In this document: positions 1-7,106 of the stretch, piece by piece
Numbering within the stretch: position 1 is the stretch's first letter
Layout of the letters: every line of letters begins with the position of its first letter
NCBI RefSeq assembly: GCF_041909755.1
Contig: NZ_JAYRCW010000088.1
Span: 1 to 10,350, forward strand
Reading direction: 5' to 3'
Origin: Sandaracinobacteroides sp041909755
GTDB taxonomy: Bacteria; Pseudomonadota; Alphaproteobacteria; Sphingomonadales; Sphingomonadaceae
DNA length: 10,350 bases
The notes under the pieces: generated by a model
Told to the model about the DNA's origin: nothing
Database searches by the model: none
The model's input: only the letters and a program-made list of their open reading frames with translations
Position numbers and translations under genes: made by a program

Positions 1-2010
1 AGCCTGCTCGCGCTCAGTCTTGTCGCGGGGATCCTGGTCGATGACGCGATCGTGGAGATCGAGAATATCGTGCGCCACATGCGCATGGGCAAATCGCCCT
101 ATCAGGCCTCGCTGGATGCGGCCGATGAAATCGGGCTGGCGGTGGTCGCCACCACCTTCTCGATCATCGCGGTGTTCCTGCCCGTTGCCTTCATGCCGGG
201 CATCCCGGGGCAGTATTTCAAGCAGTTCGGCCTCACCGTCTCCATTGCGGTGTTCATGTCGCTGCTTGTCGCGCGATTGATCACGCCGCTGATCGCGGCC
301 TATTTCCTGAAGCCCCACGGCGAAAAGGCGCATGCCGACGGGCCGTGGATGCGGCGCTACATGCAGCTGCTGGCCTGGACGATCCACCGCGAGCCGCAGA
401 AGCGCCACGGCAACATGCTCAGCCGCTTCTGGGGCCAGATCGAGGCGCATGCCCGTCCGCTGACGGTCGTCGGCCTCGGCGTCGCCTCCTTCTTCCTGAC
501 GATCGTGCTGTTCGCGCAGATGCCGCAGGGCTTCCAGCCGGATGGCGATTTCGGCTCCTCGCAGATCCAGATCGAGCTGGCGCCGGGCGTGACCCTGCAG
601 GATACGACGCATGTCGTCGATCAGGTGAACGCGCTCTTGAAGCAGCAGCCGGAAGTGAAGCAGGCGTTCGAATTCATCGGCGACGACGGCGATGTGCGGC
701 GCGCCAATATCTACATCAACCTGGTTGACGCGAAGGACCGCGACGTCACCACCAAGGAGTTCGAGCGCCGGGTTGCCCCGCAGCTGATGAACATCGCCGA
801 TGCGCGGATCAACTTCGCGTCGATGAACGGCGGCTTCAACGGTCGCGACATGGTGATCATGCTGGCCGGCGACGATCCCGTCCTTCTGGACCAGACGGCG
901 CGCAAGCTGGAAAAGGAAATGCAGGGCCTGAAGGTGCTGCGCGACGCCCGCATCAATGGCGACATCGAGCGGCCCGAAATCCTGATCCGTCCGAAGTTCG
1001 ACGTGGCTGCCCAGCTGGGCGTCACTGCCAGCACCCTGTCGCAGACGATCCGCATCGCGACGCTTGGCGACATCGAGCAGAACATGGCGAAATTCTCGCT
1101 GTCGGACCGGCAGGTGCCGATCCGGGTGAGCCTTGTCGAGAATGCGCGCGCCGACATCGACATGCTGTCGAACCTGCCGGTGCCGACGGCGTCTGGCGGA
1201 TCGGTTCCGCTGAAGGTGGTGGCCGACATCAGCTTCGGCGCCGGCCCCACCCGCATCCGCCGCTACAACCAGAGCCGGCGCATCGCGCTGGAAGCCGATC
1301 TGAACGGCGTGGAGTTCGGCGACGGGCTGAAGGCCGTGCGCGAACTGCCCGCCATGAAGAATCTGCCCGCCGGCATTCAGGAAGTGAAGCAGGGCCAGGC
1401 CGAAGTGATGGAAGAGCTGGTCACCGGCTTCCTCGTCGCCATCGTGTCGGGCGTGCTGCTGGTGTTCGCTGTGCTGGTGCTGCTGTACCGGCGCGTGCTC
1501 CCGCCGTTCGTGAACATGGGCTCGCTGCTGCTGGCGCCGCTGGGGGCCGTGATCGCGCTGATCCTCACCGGCCATGCCGTGACGATGCCGGTCTATATCG
1601 GCATCCTGATGCTGCTGGGCATCGTCGCCAAGAACTCGATCCTGCTCGTCGATTTCGCGATCGAGGAAATGCGCCATGGCGTGGACCGGGAAACCGCGAT
1701 CATCGATGCCGGCCACAAGCGGGCGCAGCCGATCGTGATGACGACAGTCGCCATGACGGCCGGGATGCTGCCGGTGGCGCTGGGGATCCACGGCGATTCC
1801 AGCTTCCGCGCGCCGATGGCGATCGCGGTGATCGGCGGCCTGCTGCTCTCAACCGTGCTGACGCTGGTGATCGTGCCTGCGGCCTTCACGCTGGCCGACG
1901 ATGTGGAACGCAAGCTTGGGCCGCTGTTCAAGCGCCTGTTCACCAACGGCGGCGAGGCCGGCGAGGAACCGGCGCACCCGCCGGCTGCGGGGCCGCAAGC
2001 TGCCGAGTGA
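1..2010 (+). CDS. RND (HAE1-type) multidrug efflux pump inner-membrane subunit, 5'-truncated by window
   Basis: This is the proton-driven inner-membrane subunit of a tripartite RND efflux system, of the AcrB/MexB type. The frame is open from base 1, so the true start lies upstream; 669 residues are visible. The first residues hold the TM4 signature LVDDAIVEIENI, whose Asp pair (visible residues 14-15) corresponds to the proton-relay D407/D408 of AcrB. The TM10 motif GIVAKNSILLVDFA carries Lys544, the equivalent of AcrB K940. Between them lies the second periplasmic porter/docking half, followed by the C-terminal helix bundle and a short Pro/Ala/Glu-rich cytoplasmic tail. Aligning the Asp pair to AcrB implies about 390 missing residues and a full length near 1060, normal for HAE1. 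The membrane-fusion partner is probably upstream, outside the window. Substrate cannot be told from sequence. The family call is firm. Confidence 0.95.
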   Translation, partial: SLLALSLVAGILVDDAIVEIENIVRHMRMGKSPYQASLDAADEIGLAVVATTFSIIAVFLPVAFMPGIPGQYFKQFGLTVSIAVFMSLLVARLITPLIAAYFLKPHGEKAHADGPWMRRYMQLLAWTIHREPQKRHGNMLSRFWGQIEAHARPLTVVGLGVASFFLTIVLFAQMPQGFQPDGDFGSSQIQIELAPGVTLQDTTHVVDQVNALLKQQPEVKQAFEFIGDDGDVRRANIYINLVDAKDRDVTTKEFERRVAPQLMNIADARINFASMNGGFNGRDMVIMLAGDDPVLLDQTARKLEKEMQGLKVLRDARINGDIERPEILIRPKFDVAAQLGVTASTLSQTIRIATLGDIEQNMAKFSLSDRQVPIRVSLVENARADIDMLSNLPVPTASGGSVPLKVVADISFGAGPTRIRRYNQSRRIALEADLNGVEFGDGLKAVRELPAMKNLPAGIQEVKQGQAEVMEELVTGFLVAIVSGVLLVFAVLVLLYRRVLPPFVNMGSLLLAPLGAVIALILTGHAVTMPVYIGILMLLGIVAKNSILLVDFAIEEMRHGVDRETAIIDAGHKRAQPIVMTTVAMTAGMLPVALGIHGDSSFRAPMAIAVIGGLLLSTVLTLVIVPAAFTLADDVERKLGPLFKRLFTNGGEAGEEPAHPPAAGPQAAE

Positions 2011-2038
2011 CGGGAAGGAACCGCCGCCGTCTGCGCGG

Positions 2039-3253
2039 ATGGAACAGGGTCTCCGCCTGAGGCGGGTGGCGACCGGTCTGCTCGTGCTGATGGCGGCGCT
2101 GCTGGCCGCCTCCACCTGGGCGATGGGGCATGTGCATCCGCAGTTCGTGTGGGTGCAGGCCTTCGCGGAAGCAGCGCTGGTGGGCGGGCTGGCGGACTGG
2201 TTCGCGGTCACGGCGCTGTTCCGCCACCCGATGGGCGTGCCCATCCCGCACACGGCGATCATCCCGAAATCGAAGGACAGGATCGGTGACGCCCTCGCCA
2301 CCTTCCTGAAAGACAATTTCCTCACGCCTTCCAACGTCGCGCGGCGGCTGGACGGCTTCGACGCCGCCAATGCGATTGCGGGCGTGCTGGAACGGCCTGC
2401 GTCCGGCGGGCGCGTGCGCCGGGGGGTTTCGCGCCTCGTCGTCCAGCTGGCGGAAACGCCGGCGGCGGGCGCCGTGATGCAGCGCCTGCAGGACGGCGCC
2501 ACCCAGCGCCTGCGCGACATCGAGGTGTCGCCGCTGCTGGGCCGGATGCTGGAGGCGATGATCGCGGATGGCCGGCACCGGCCCGTGATCGACCAGCTGA
2601 TCCTGTGGGCCAACAATGCGCTCGACAGCCAGGAGGGCCTGATCCGCGCCATGGTGGAAGAGCGCACGAGCTGGATGCTGCGGCTGGTGAATGTGGATGA
2701 ACGGATCGCAAACGAACTGGTGAACGGCCTGCGCGGCCTGTTCGCGGACCTCGCCGCCGATCCGTATCACCCGCTGCGCGAACGGGCCGATCAGGCCCTC
2801 GCCAATCTGGCCTTCGATCTGCAGCACATGCCGGAAACCAGGGCGAAGGTGGAACGGGTGAAGCGCGAGCTTCTGTCCAACCCGGCCGTGTCCGACTGGC
2901 TGGAAGGCCTGTGGAACCGGCTGAAGGAAGGTCTGCTCAACATGGCCCAGGGCGAGGGCTTCAGCGAGATCGGCGAAGCGATGGCCCGCTCGCTCAGGGA
3001 AGATCCGCAGCTGGCCGGCGCGGTGAACCAGCTGGCCCGCCGCGCCGTCGTCGGAACCGTTGCGGATCATGGCGACAATATCGTGAAGCTGGTGTCCGAA
3101 ACGGTGAAGGGCTGGGACGCCGCCACCATCACCGACCGGCTGGAAGGCGCGGTGCTGCGCGACCTGCAATATATCCGCCTCAACGGCACGCTCATCGGCG
3201 GCCTCATCGGCCTTGCCCTCCACGCGGCGCTGCTGGCCTTCGGCGCAGGCTGA
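2039..3253 (+). CDS. DUF445 (YjiN-like) membrane protein
   Basis: A 404-residue protein of the DUF445 family (E. coli YjiN type), whose biochemical role is not established. An N-terminal hydrophobic segment lies at about residues 11-29. The family signature follows at about 48-95: GGLADWFAVTALFRHPMG, then a PIPHTAIIP stretch and KDRIG. The long middle part is helical and charged, probably soluble. The C-terminus has the conserved RLNGT-IGGLIGL pattern and a second hydrophobic segment (about 376-401). The frame is open upstream to 1901, inside the RND gene, but that extension is Arg/Pro-rich and unlike the family, so the ATG at 2039 is chosen. It begins 28 nt after the RND stop. A purine-rich GGAAGGAA at 2013-2020 is rather far for a ribosome site, so the start is less certain than the family. 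It may be co-transcribed with the pump. Confidence 0.88.
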   Translation: MEQGLRLRRVATGLLVLMAALLAASTWAMGHVHPQFVWVQAFAEAALVGGLADWFAVTALFRHPMGVPIPHTAIIPKSKDRIGDALATFLKDNFLTPSNVARRLDGFDAANAIAGVLERPASGGRVRRGVSRLVVQLAETPAAGAVMQRLQDGATQRLRDIEVSPLLGRMLEAMIADGRHRPVIDQLILWANNALDSQEGLIRAMVEERTSWMLRLVNVDERIANELVNGLRGLFADLAADPYHPLRERADQALANLAFDLQHMPETRAKVERVKRELLSNPAVSDWLEGLWNRLKEGLLNMAQGEGFSEIGEAMARSLREDPQLAGAVNQLARRAVVGTVADHGDNIVKLVSETVKGWDAATITDRLEGAVLRDLQYIRLNGTLIGGLIGLALHAALLAFGAG

Positions 3254-3302
3254 CCGGATCGCGCCATTCCCTTGCGCGTGCGAAGCCCCTAGGTTCCCCG
3301 GC

Positions 3303-4673
3303 ATGGCGAAACCCCAGACGCGTTATGTGTGCCAGGCGTGCGGCAGCGTGGCTTCGAAATGGATGGGGCAATGCCCTGACTGCGGCGAATGGAACACGCT
3401 GCAACAAGAGGCGGCGGCCGCCGTCACCCCCTTTGTGCAGAAGCACAGCCTGAAGACGGGCGGCCGCGTCCTCCAGATGCAGCCGCTGGATGCGGCAATC
3501 GAACTGCCGAAGCGCCTGCCGACGGGCTTTGCCGAGCTGGACCGGGCGCTTGGCGGCGGGCTGGTGCCCGGCTCTGCCGTGCTGATCGGGGGCGACCCCG
3601 GGATCGGCAAGTCCACCCTGCTGTTGCAGGCGGCGGGCCGCATGGCGCGGGCCGGCCATCGCGTCGCCTATGTATCCGGCGAGGAAGCGGCCGATCAGGT
3701 GCGGCTGCGCGCCCGGCGGCTGGGGCTGGCGGATGCGCCGGTGCAGCTGGCGGCGGCCACCTCGGTCAGGGATATCCTCACCACCATGGGGCAGGGGGCG
3801 GCACCGACCCTGCTGGTGATCGATTCGATCCAGACGATGCACAGCGATCAGCTGGAAGGCGCGCCCGGCACCGTCAGCCAGGTGCGGGCGGCCAGCCTGG
3901 AGCTGATCAGCTGGGCGAAAACCTCGGGCACGGCCCTCATCCTCGTCGGCCATGTCACGAAGGACGGGCAGATCGCCGGCCCCCGCGTGCTGGAACATAT
4001 GGTCGATGCCGTCCTCTATTTCGAAGGGGAGGGGCGGCATCAATACCGGGTGCTGCGCGCGGTGAAGAACCGCTTCGGCGGCACAGACGAGATCGGCGTG
4101 TTCGCCATGGAATCCGATGGCCTTGCGGAAGTGAAGAACCCCTCCTGCCTGTTCCTCACCCAGCGCGAAAAGGCCGTGGCCGGCGCGGTCGTGTTCCCGG
4201 CCCTCGAAGGCACGCGCCCCGTGCTGGTGGAGCTTCAGGCGCTGACGGTGCGGCTGCCCAGCGGCGCGACGCCGCGCCGGGCGGTCGTCGGCTGGGACAG
4301 TTCCCGGCTTGCGATGATCCTCGCCGTGCTGGAGGCGCGCGCGGGCCTGGGGTTCGGCGGGGCGGAAGTCTATCTGAACGTCGCGGGCGGGCTTCGCGTC
4401 GTCGATCCGGCGGCCGATCTGGCGGTGGCGGCGGCGCTGGTTTCGGCGCTGCTCGATCTGCCGGTGCCGGGTGATGCGCTCGCCTTCGGGGAAATCGCCC
4501 TGTCCGGAGAGGTGCGGCCAACCGCCCACCCCGCGCTTCGGCTGAAGGAGGCGGAAAAGCTGGGCTTCACCCGCGCGCTGGTGCCGCCCGGCGTGGCGGG
4601 TGTCGGCGCGCTGAAGGCCGTGCCGGTTTCATCCGTCGCAGCCCTCGTTGACCGCATCAAGGCGGGGGCCTAG
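3303..4673 (+). CDS. radA: DNA repair protein RadA (Sms)
   Basis: RadA is a RecA-like ATPase that acts on recombination intermediates, promoting branch migration or DnaB-like unwinding during homologous recombination and repair. All family parts are visible in 456 residues, the usual length. An N-terminal C4 zinc finger has Cys10, Cys13, Cys24 and Cys27. Walker A is GDPGIGKS at 97-104, and Walker B LVIDS at 171-175. The RadA-specific KNRFG motif is at 255-259, and the C-terminal third is the Lon-protease-like domain. The start at 3303 puts MAKPQTRYVCQACG at the N-terminus, as in other RadA proteins; an upstream in-frame start at 3213 would overlap the DUF445 gene and add non-homologous sequence. 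No good Shine-Dalgarno precedes the ATG. cvpA follows after 10 nt, so the two are probably co-transcribed. Confidence 0.96.
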   Translation: MAKPQTRYVCQACGSVASKWMGQCPDCGEWNTLQQEAAAAVTPFVQKHSLKTGGRVLQMQPLDAAIELPKRLPTGFAELDRALGGGLVPGSAVLIGGDPGIGKSTLLLQAAGRMARAGHRVAYVSGEEAADQVRLRARRLGLADAPVQLAAATSVRDILTTMGQGAAPTLLVIDSIQTMHSDQLEGAPGTVSQVRAASLELISWAKTSGTALILVGHVTKDGQIAGPRVLEHMVDAVLYFEGEGRHQYRVLRAVKNRFGGTDEIGVFAMESDGLAEVKNPSCLFLTQREKAVAGAVVFPALEGTRPVLVELQALTVRLPSGATPRRAVVGWDSSRLAMILAVLEARAGLGFGGAEVYLNVAGGLRVVDPAADLAVAAALVSALLDLPVPGDALAFGEIALSGEVRPTAHPALRLKEAEKLGFTRALVPPGVAGVGALKAVPVSSVAALVDRIKAGA

Positions 4674-4683
4674 GCGGCTGGCC

Positions 4684-5391
4684 ATGGATATCGTGGATCA
4701 GTTCACCGGCTTCGACTGGGTCGTCGTTTCCCTTGTCGGGCTTCTCGCCATCGTCGGCCTGCTGCGCGGCTTCACGCAAGAGGCGCTGAGCCTGGCCGGC
4801 TGGATCCTGGGGATCGTGGCCGTGCGCATGTTCCACCAGCAGGTCACGCTGTGGCTGGCCCCCAAGGTGGGCGGAGAGGCATCGGGCGCGATCATCGCCT
4901 TCCTGCTGCTGTTTTTCGGCACGGTGATCGTCGCCAAGCTGATCGCGGGTGCGGCCGGCGGCTTCGCCAAGCGCAGCGTTCTGGGCCCGATGGACCGGCT
5001 GCTCGGCCTTGGCTTCGGCGCATTGAAGGGCCTGATCCTGGGATCGGTGATGTTCCTGCTCGCGCAATTCTCGACCGGCCTGTTCGATCCCGACCAGCAG
5101 CTTCCCGAATGGCTGATGGACAGCAAGACGGCTCCGCTTCTCGGCCTCAGTGCCGACGCGATGGTGGGCTGGGTCCACGAGCTTCAGGATGAAAAGGCCG
5201 AAAACCGCAGCTTCGAACTGCCGCCGGGGCTGGTGCCGCCGCCCGGCGCGCTGCCGCCCGGCCACCCGGAACTGGAACCGGGCTTCGGCCCCCCGGAAGA
5301 GCCGGAGGAAGGCTATAGCCGGGAAGACCGGCGCGCGCTGGACGACCTGCTGAACGAAGGCGCGAAGTCGGGCGATCAGGTCGAGATCTGA
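4684..5391 (+). CDS. cvpA: CvpA family membrane protein
   Basis: A 235-residue CvpA-family inner-membrane protein. E. coli CvpA (162 aa) is required for colicin V production and is linked to envelope homeostasis; the molecular activity is unclear. Four hydrophobic segments are visible at about residues 10-28, 33-50, 66-90 and 107-128. Family motifs are LLRGFTQEALSLAGW after TM1 and DRLLGLGFGALKGLILG at the fourth segment. Residues from about 175 form a Pro/Gly/Glu-rich tail absent from the E. coli protein, ending in a charged helix-like stretch (YSREDRRALDDLLNEG). The ATG at 4684 places the conserved N-terminus correctly; an earlier in-frame start at 4648 would lie within radA. The TGA overlaps the cysS ATG by one base (TGATG), suggesting translational coupling. 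In many alphaproteobacteria the neighbour order is radA-cvpA-purF; here cysS occupies the third position. Confidence 0.92.
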   Translation: MDIVDQFTGFDWVVVSLVGLLAIVGLLRGFTQEALSLAGWILGIVAVRMFHQQVTLWLAPKVGGEASGAIIAFLLLFFGTVIVAKLIAGAAGGFAKRSVLGPMDRLLGLGFGALKGLILGSVMFLLAQFSTGLFDPDQQLPEWLMDSKTAPLLGLSADAMVGWVHELQDEKAENRSFELPPGLVPPPGALPPGHPELEPGFGPPEEPEEGYSREDRRALDDLLNEGAKSGDQVEI

Positions 5392-6806
5392 TGCCCGAAA
5401 TCCGCCTCTACGACACGCTGACCCGGCAGAAGCAGCCGCTCCGCACCCCGGAACCGGGCAAGCCGCTGACACTCTATGTCTGCGGCCCCACCGTCTATGG
5501 CCGCGCCCATATCGGCAACGCCCGGCCGGCCGTGGTGTTCGACACGCTCTATCGCCTGCTCCGGCATGTGCATGGGCCGGACAACGTTCGCTATGCGCGC
5601 AACATCACGGATATCGACGACAAGATCATGGCGAAGGCCGTGGCCGAAAACCGCAGCCCCCAGGCCGTCGCGGCCGAGTTCGAAGCCCATTATTTCGCCG
5701 ACATGGCCGCGCTGGGCTGCCTGAAGCCGGATTTCAACCCGCGCGCGACAGAGCATATCGCGGGCGACCACGGCATGATCGCCATGATCGAGGCGCTGAT
5801 CGGGCGCGGCCATGCCTATGAGGCGAACGGCCATGTGCTGTTCGAAATCTCGAAATTCCCCGGCTATGGCGCGCTTTCGAAGCGCCCGATGGACGAAATG
5901 ATCGCCGGCGCGCGTGTGGAAGTGGCCCCCTACAAGCGCAGCCCCGGCGACTTCGTGCTGTGGAAGCCCAGCACGGCGGACCAGCCCGGCTGGGACAGCC
6001 CCTGGGGCCGGGGCCGCCCCGGCTGGCACATCGAATGCTCCGCGATGATCCGCGGCGTGCTGGAAACCGACACCATCGACATCCATGGCGGCGGGCTGGA
6101 TCTGCAATTCCCCCACCATGAAAATGAACGCGCGCAAAGCTGCTGCGCCCATGGCGGCGCGGAACTGGCGCGCATCTGGATGCACAACGGCTTCCTGACG
6201 ATGGGCGAAACCAAGATGTCCAAGTCGCTGGGCAATATCATTACGCCCGGCGAACTGCTGGCGGCGGGCTGGCCCGGCGAAGTGCTGCGGCTGGCGCTTC
6301 TGAGCGCGCATTATAGGCAGCCGCTGCGGTGGGATGATGCATTGCTACGTCAAAGCGAACGAGTTTTGCATAAATGGCATCACGAAGCCCGAAGGGTTGA
6401 CGAGGCAGAATTGCAAAAAGTTGAATTTGGAAACTTATTTGATCCTCTGCTTAATGACTTAAATATTCCTCTTTACATATCAAACATGCATTCTGTTGTT
6501 CCAAGTATTTCTATTATGAAAGGAATTGAAAATCTAAACTATGGAGATTCGCCTGGAGATAATGATATTTCGAGATCGATTCTTCATTTACTTGGGAAAA
6601 TTATTGGATTAGATTTAGATAGAAATAAAAGTGGATACATCGCCACATTTCTTTCTGACGAACAAGAGGCGCAAGTTGAGTTGTATATTAAAGCTCGATC
6701 CGAAAAAAATTGGGATTTAGCTGATGCAATTAGAGACAGCATGGCCAAGGATGGTATTGCATTGTCTGTTAATCGTCATGGTGACGTTATTCGGAGGCTG
6801 ATCTGA
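5391..6806 (+). CDS. cysS: Cysteinyl-tRNA synthetase with compositionally foreign 3' third
   Basis: CysRS attaches cysteine to tRNA-Cys in the cytoplasm and is normally essential. It has 471 residues, against 461 in E. coli. The class I signatures are present: HIGN at 40-43 and KMSKS at 275-279. The zinc site that selects cysteine is intact by position: Cys31, Cys216, His242 and Glu246 (in PHHENE). The LRLALLSAHYRQPL segment (299-312) is typical of alphaproteobacterial CysRS. After about residue 316 the DNA becomes A+T-rich, yet the frame stays open and family features persist: NDLNIP at 355-360 (usually DDLNTP) and WDLADAIRD at 441-449 (the C-terminal helix motif). The usual terminal DGPQGTTWRR-like tail is replaced by NRHGDVIRRLI. 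ATG 5391 overlaps the cvpA stop, with no strong Shine-Dalgarno, consistent with coupled translation. The identity is certain; whether the hybrid C-terminus is fully active is inferred from its open frame and motifs. Confidence 0.96.
   Translation: MPEIRLYDTLTRQKQPLRTPEPGKPLTLYVCGPTVYGRAHIGNARPAVVFDTLYRLLRHVHGPDNVRYARNITDIDDKIMAKAVAENRSPQAVAAEFEAHYFADMAALGCLKPDFNPRATEHIAGDHGMIAMIEALIGRGHAYEANGHVLFEISKFPGYGALSKRPMDEMIAGARVEVAPYKRSPGDFVLWKPSTADQPGWDSPWGRGRPGWHIECSAMIRGVLETDTIDIHGGGLDLQFPHHENERAQSCCAHGGAELARIWMHNGFLTMGETKMSKSLGNIITPGELLAAGWPGEVLRLALLSAHYRQPLRWDDALLRQSERVLHKWHHEARRVDEAELQKVEFGNLFDPLLNDLNIPLYISNMHSVVPSISIMKGIENLNYGDSPGDNDISRSILHLLGKIIGLDLDRNKSGYIATFLSDEQEAQVELYIKARSEKNWDLADAIRDSMAKDGIALSVNRHGDVIRRLI
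6336..6806 (+). other. A+T-rich, atypical-codon segment forming the 3' third of cysS (putative recombinant tract)
   Basis: Base composition changes sharply within one reading frame. By hand count, 6001-6060 is 77% G+C, 6301-6360 57%, 6361-6420 47%, and 6421-6780 only 34% (122 of 360). Composition returns to G+C-rich at the start of the next gene (6808). In frame this tract uses TTA six times, AGA three times, AAA five times and ATA once from 6420 on; I saw no TTA in the earlier cysS codons. It encodes about 156 residues of the helical C-terminal/anticodon-binding part of CysRS without stop or frameshift. The left edge lies just after the conserved SAHYRQPL coding region; the right edge coincides with the stop codon. 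No transposase, integrase, tRNA or obvious flanking direct repeat accompanies it. The simplest reading is replacement by homologous recombination with an A+T-rich cysS. Confidence 0.85.
6793..6797 (+). promoter_or_regulatory. Shine-Dalgarno GGAGG for the PhnA-domain gene, inside the cysS 3' end
   Basis: A consensus GGAGG lies 10 nt before the ATG at 6808 and within the final codons of cysS (isoleucine-arginine-arginine region). It is the strongest ribosome-binding site in the window and supports 6808 as the start. It sits at the extreme right end of the A+T-rich tract, so either the recombination edge lies upstream of it or the donor carried an equivalent site. Confidence 0.7.
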
Positions 6807-6807
6807 A

Positions 6808-7104
6808 ATGTCCGACGACGACTATGTCTATGACGAGGCAACGGGCGAGTGGATCCCGGCCGCCGAAGCCGCCGCGAAGGCCGCCGCCGCTGTCGAGGTG
6901 CGCGATGCGGTGGGCAATCTGCTGGCAGATGGCGACAGCGTGGTGCTGGTGAAGGATCTGAAGGTGAAGGGCGCGGGGCAGACACTGAAGGTCGGCACTG
7001 TGATCCGCTCGATCCGCCTCACCGGGGATCCGCAGGAAATCGACTGCCGGTTCGACGGTATCAAGGGCCTCGTGCTCCGCGCCGAATTCGTGCGGAAGCG
7101 CTGA
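6808..7104 (+). CDS. PhnA-domain protein (YjdM-like), lacking the N-terminal zinc ribbon
   Basis: A 98-residue cytoplasmic protein. Residues about 29-98 match the PhnA/YjdM C-terminal domain, with the typical run GNLLADGDSVVLVKDLKVKG, then TLKVGTVIRSIRL, IDCRFDGIKGLVL and a final EFVRKR. E. coli YjdM (formerly PhnA) has a zinc ribbon ahead of this domain. Here the first 28 residues are instead an acidic/aromatic segment (DDDYVYDEATGEWIP) and an alanine-rich linker with no Cys pairs. Despite the name, the family is not shown to act in phosphonate breakdown and its function is unknown. It starts 1 nt after the cysS stop with a GGAGG site, and its stop is 2 nt from the next start, so it is probably part of the same transcript. 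Composition is again G+C-rich. The family call is good; the role is open. Confidence 0.85.
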   Translation: MSDDDYVYDEATGEWIPAAEAAAKAAAAVEVRDAVGNLLADGDSVVLVKDLKVKGAGQTLKVGTVIRSIRLTGDPQEIDCRFDGIKGLVLRAEFVRKR

Positions 7105-7106
7105 GG

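Noticed and set aside
1901..2038. N-terminal extension of the DUF445 frame into the RND gene
   Set aside because: The extra 46 residues are Arg/Pro-rich and unlike the family; the ATG at 2039 gives a typical N-terminal membrane segment.
3272..3302. A promoter for radA from TTGCGC (3272-3277) and TAGGTT (3290-3295)
   Set aside because: The spacer is only 12 nt and both boxes match consensus poorly, so it is not supportable although the -10-like box is 7 nt from the ATG.
1940..3304. A 454-codon minus-strand open frame opposite the DUF445 gene
   Set aside because: Low-complexity His/Arg/Gln composition, no domain or credible ribosome site, and complete overlap with a recognisable plus-strand gene.
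3204..4529. A 441-codon minus-strand open frame opposite radA
   Set aside because: It is the antisense shadow of radA, whose zinc finger, Walker motifs and KNRFG motif are unambiguous.
6336..6806. An assembly chimera or inserted element as the explanation for the A+T-rich part of cysS
   Set aside because: The frame is unbroken across the composition change, the protein retains CysRS C-terminal motifs, and no transposase, integrase or flanking repeat was seen. A chance misjoin would rarely keep all of these.
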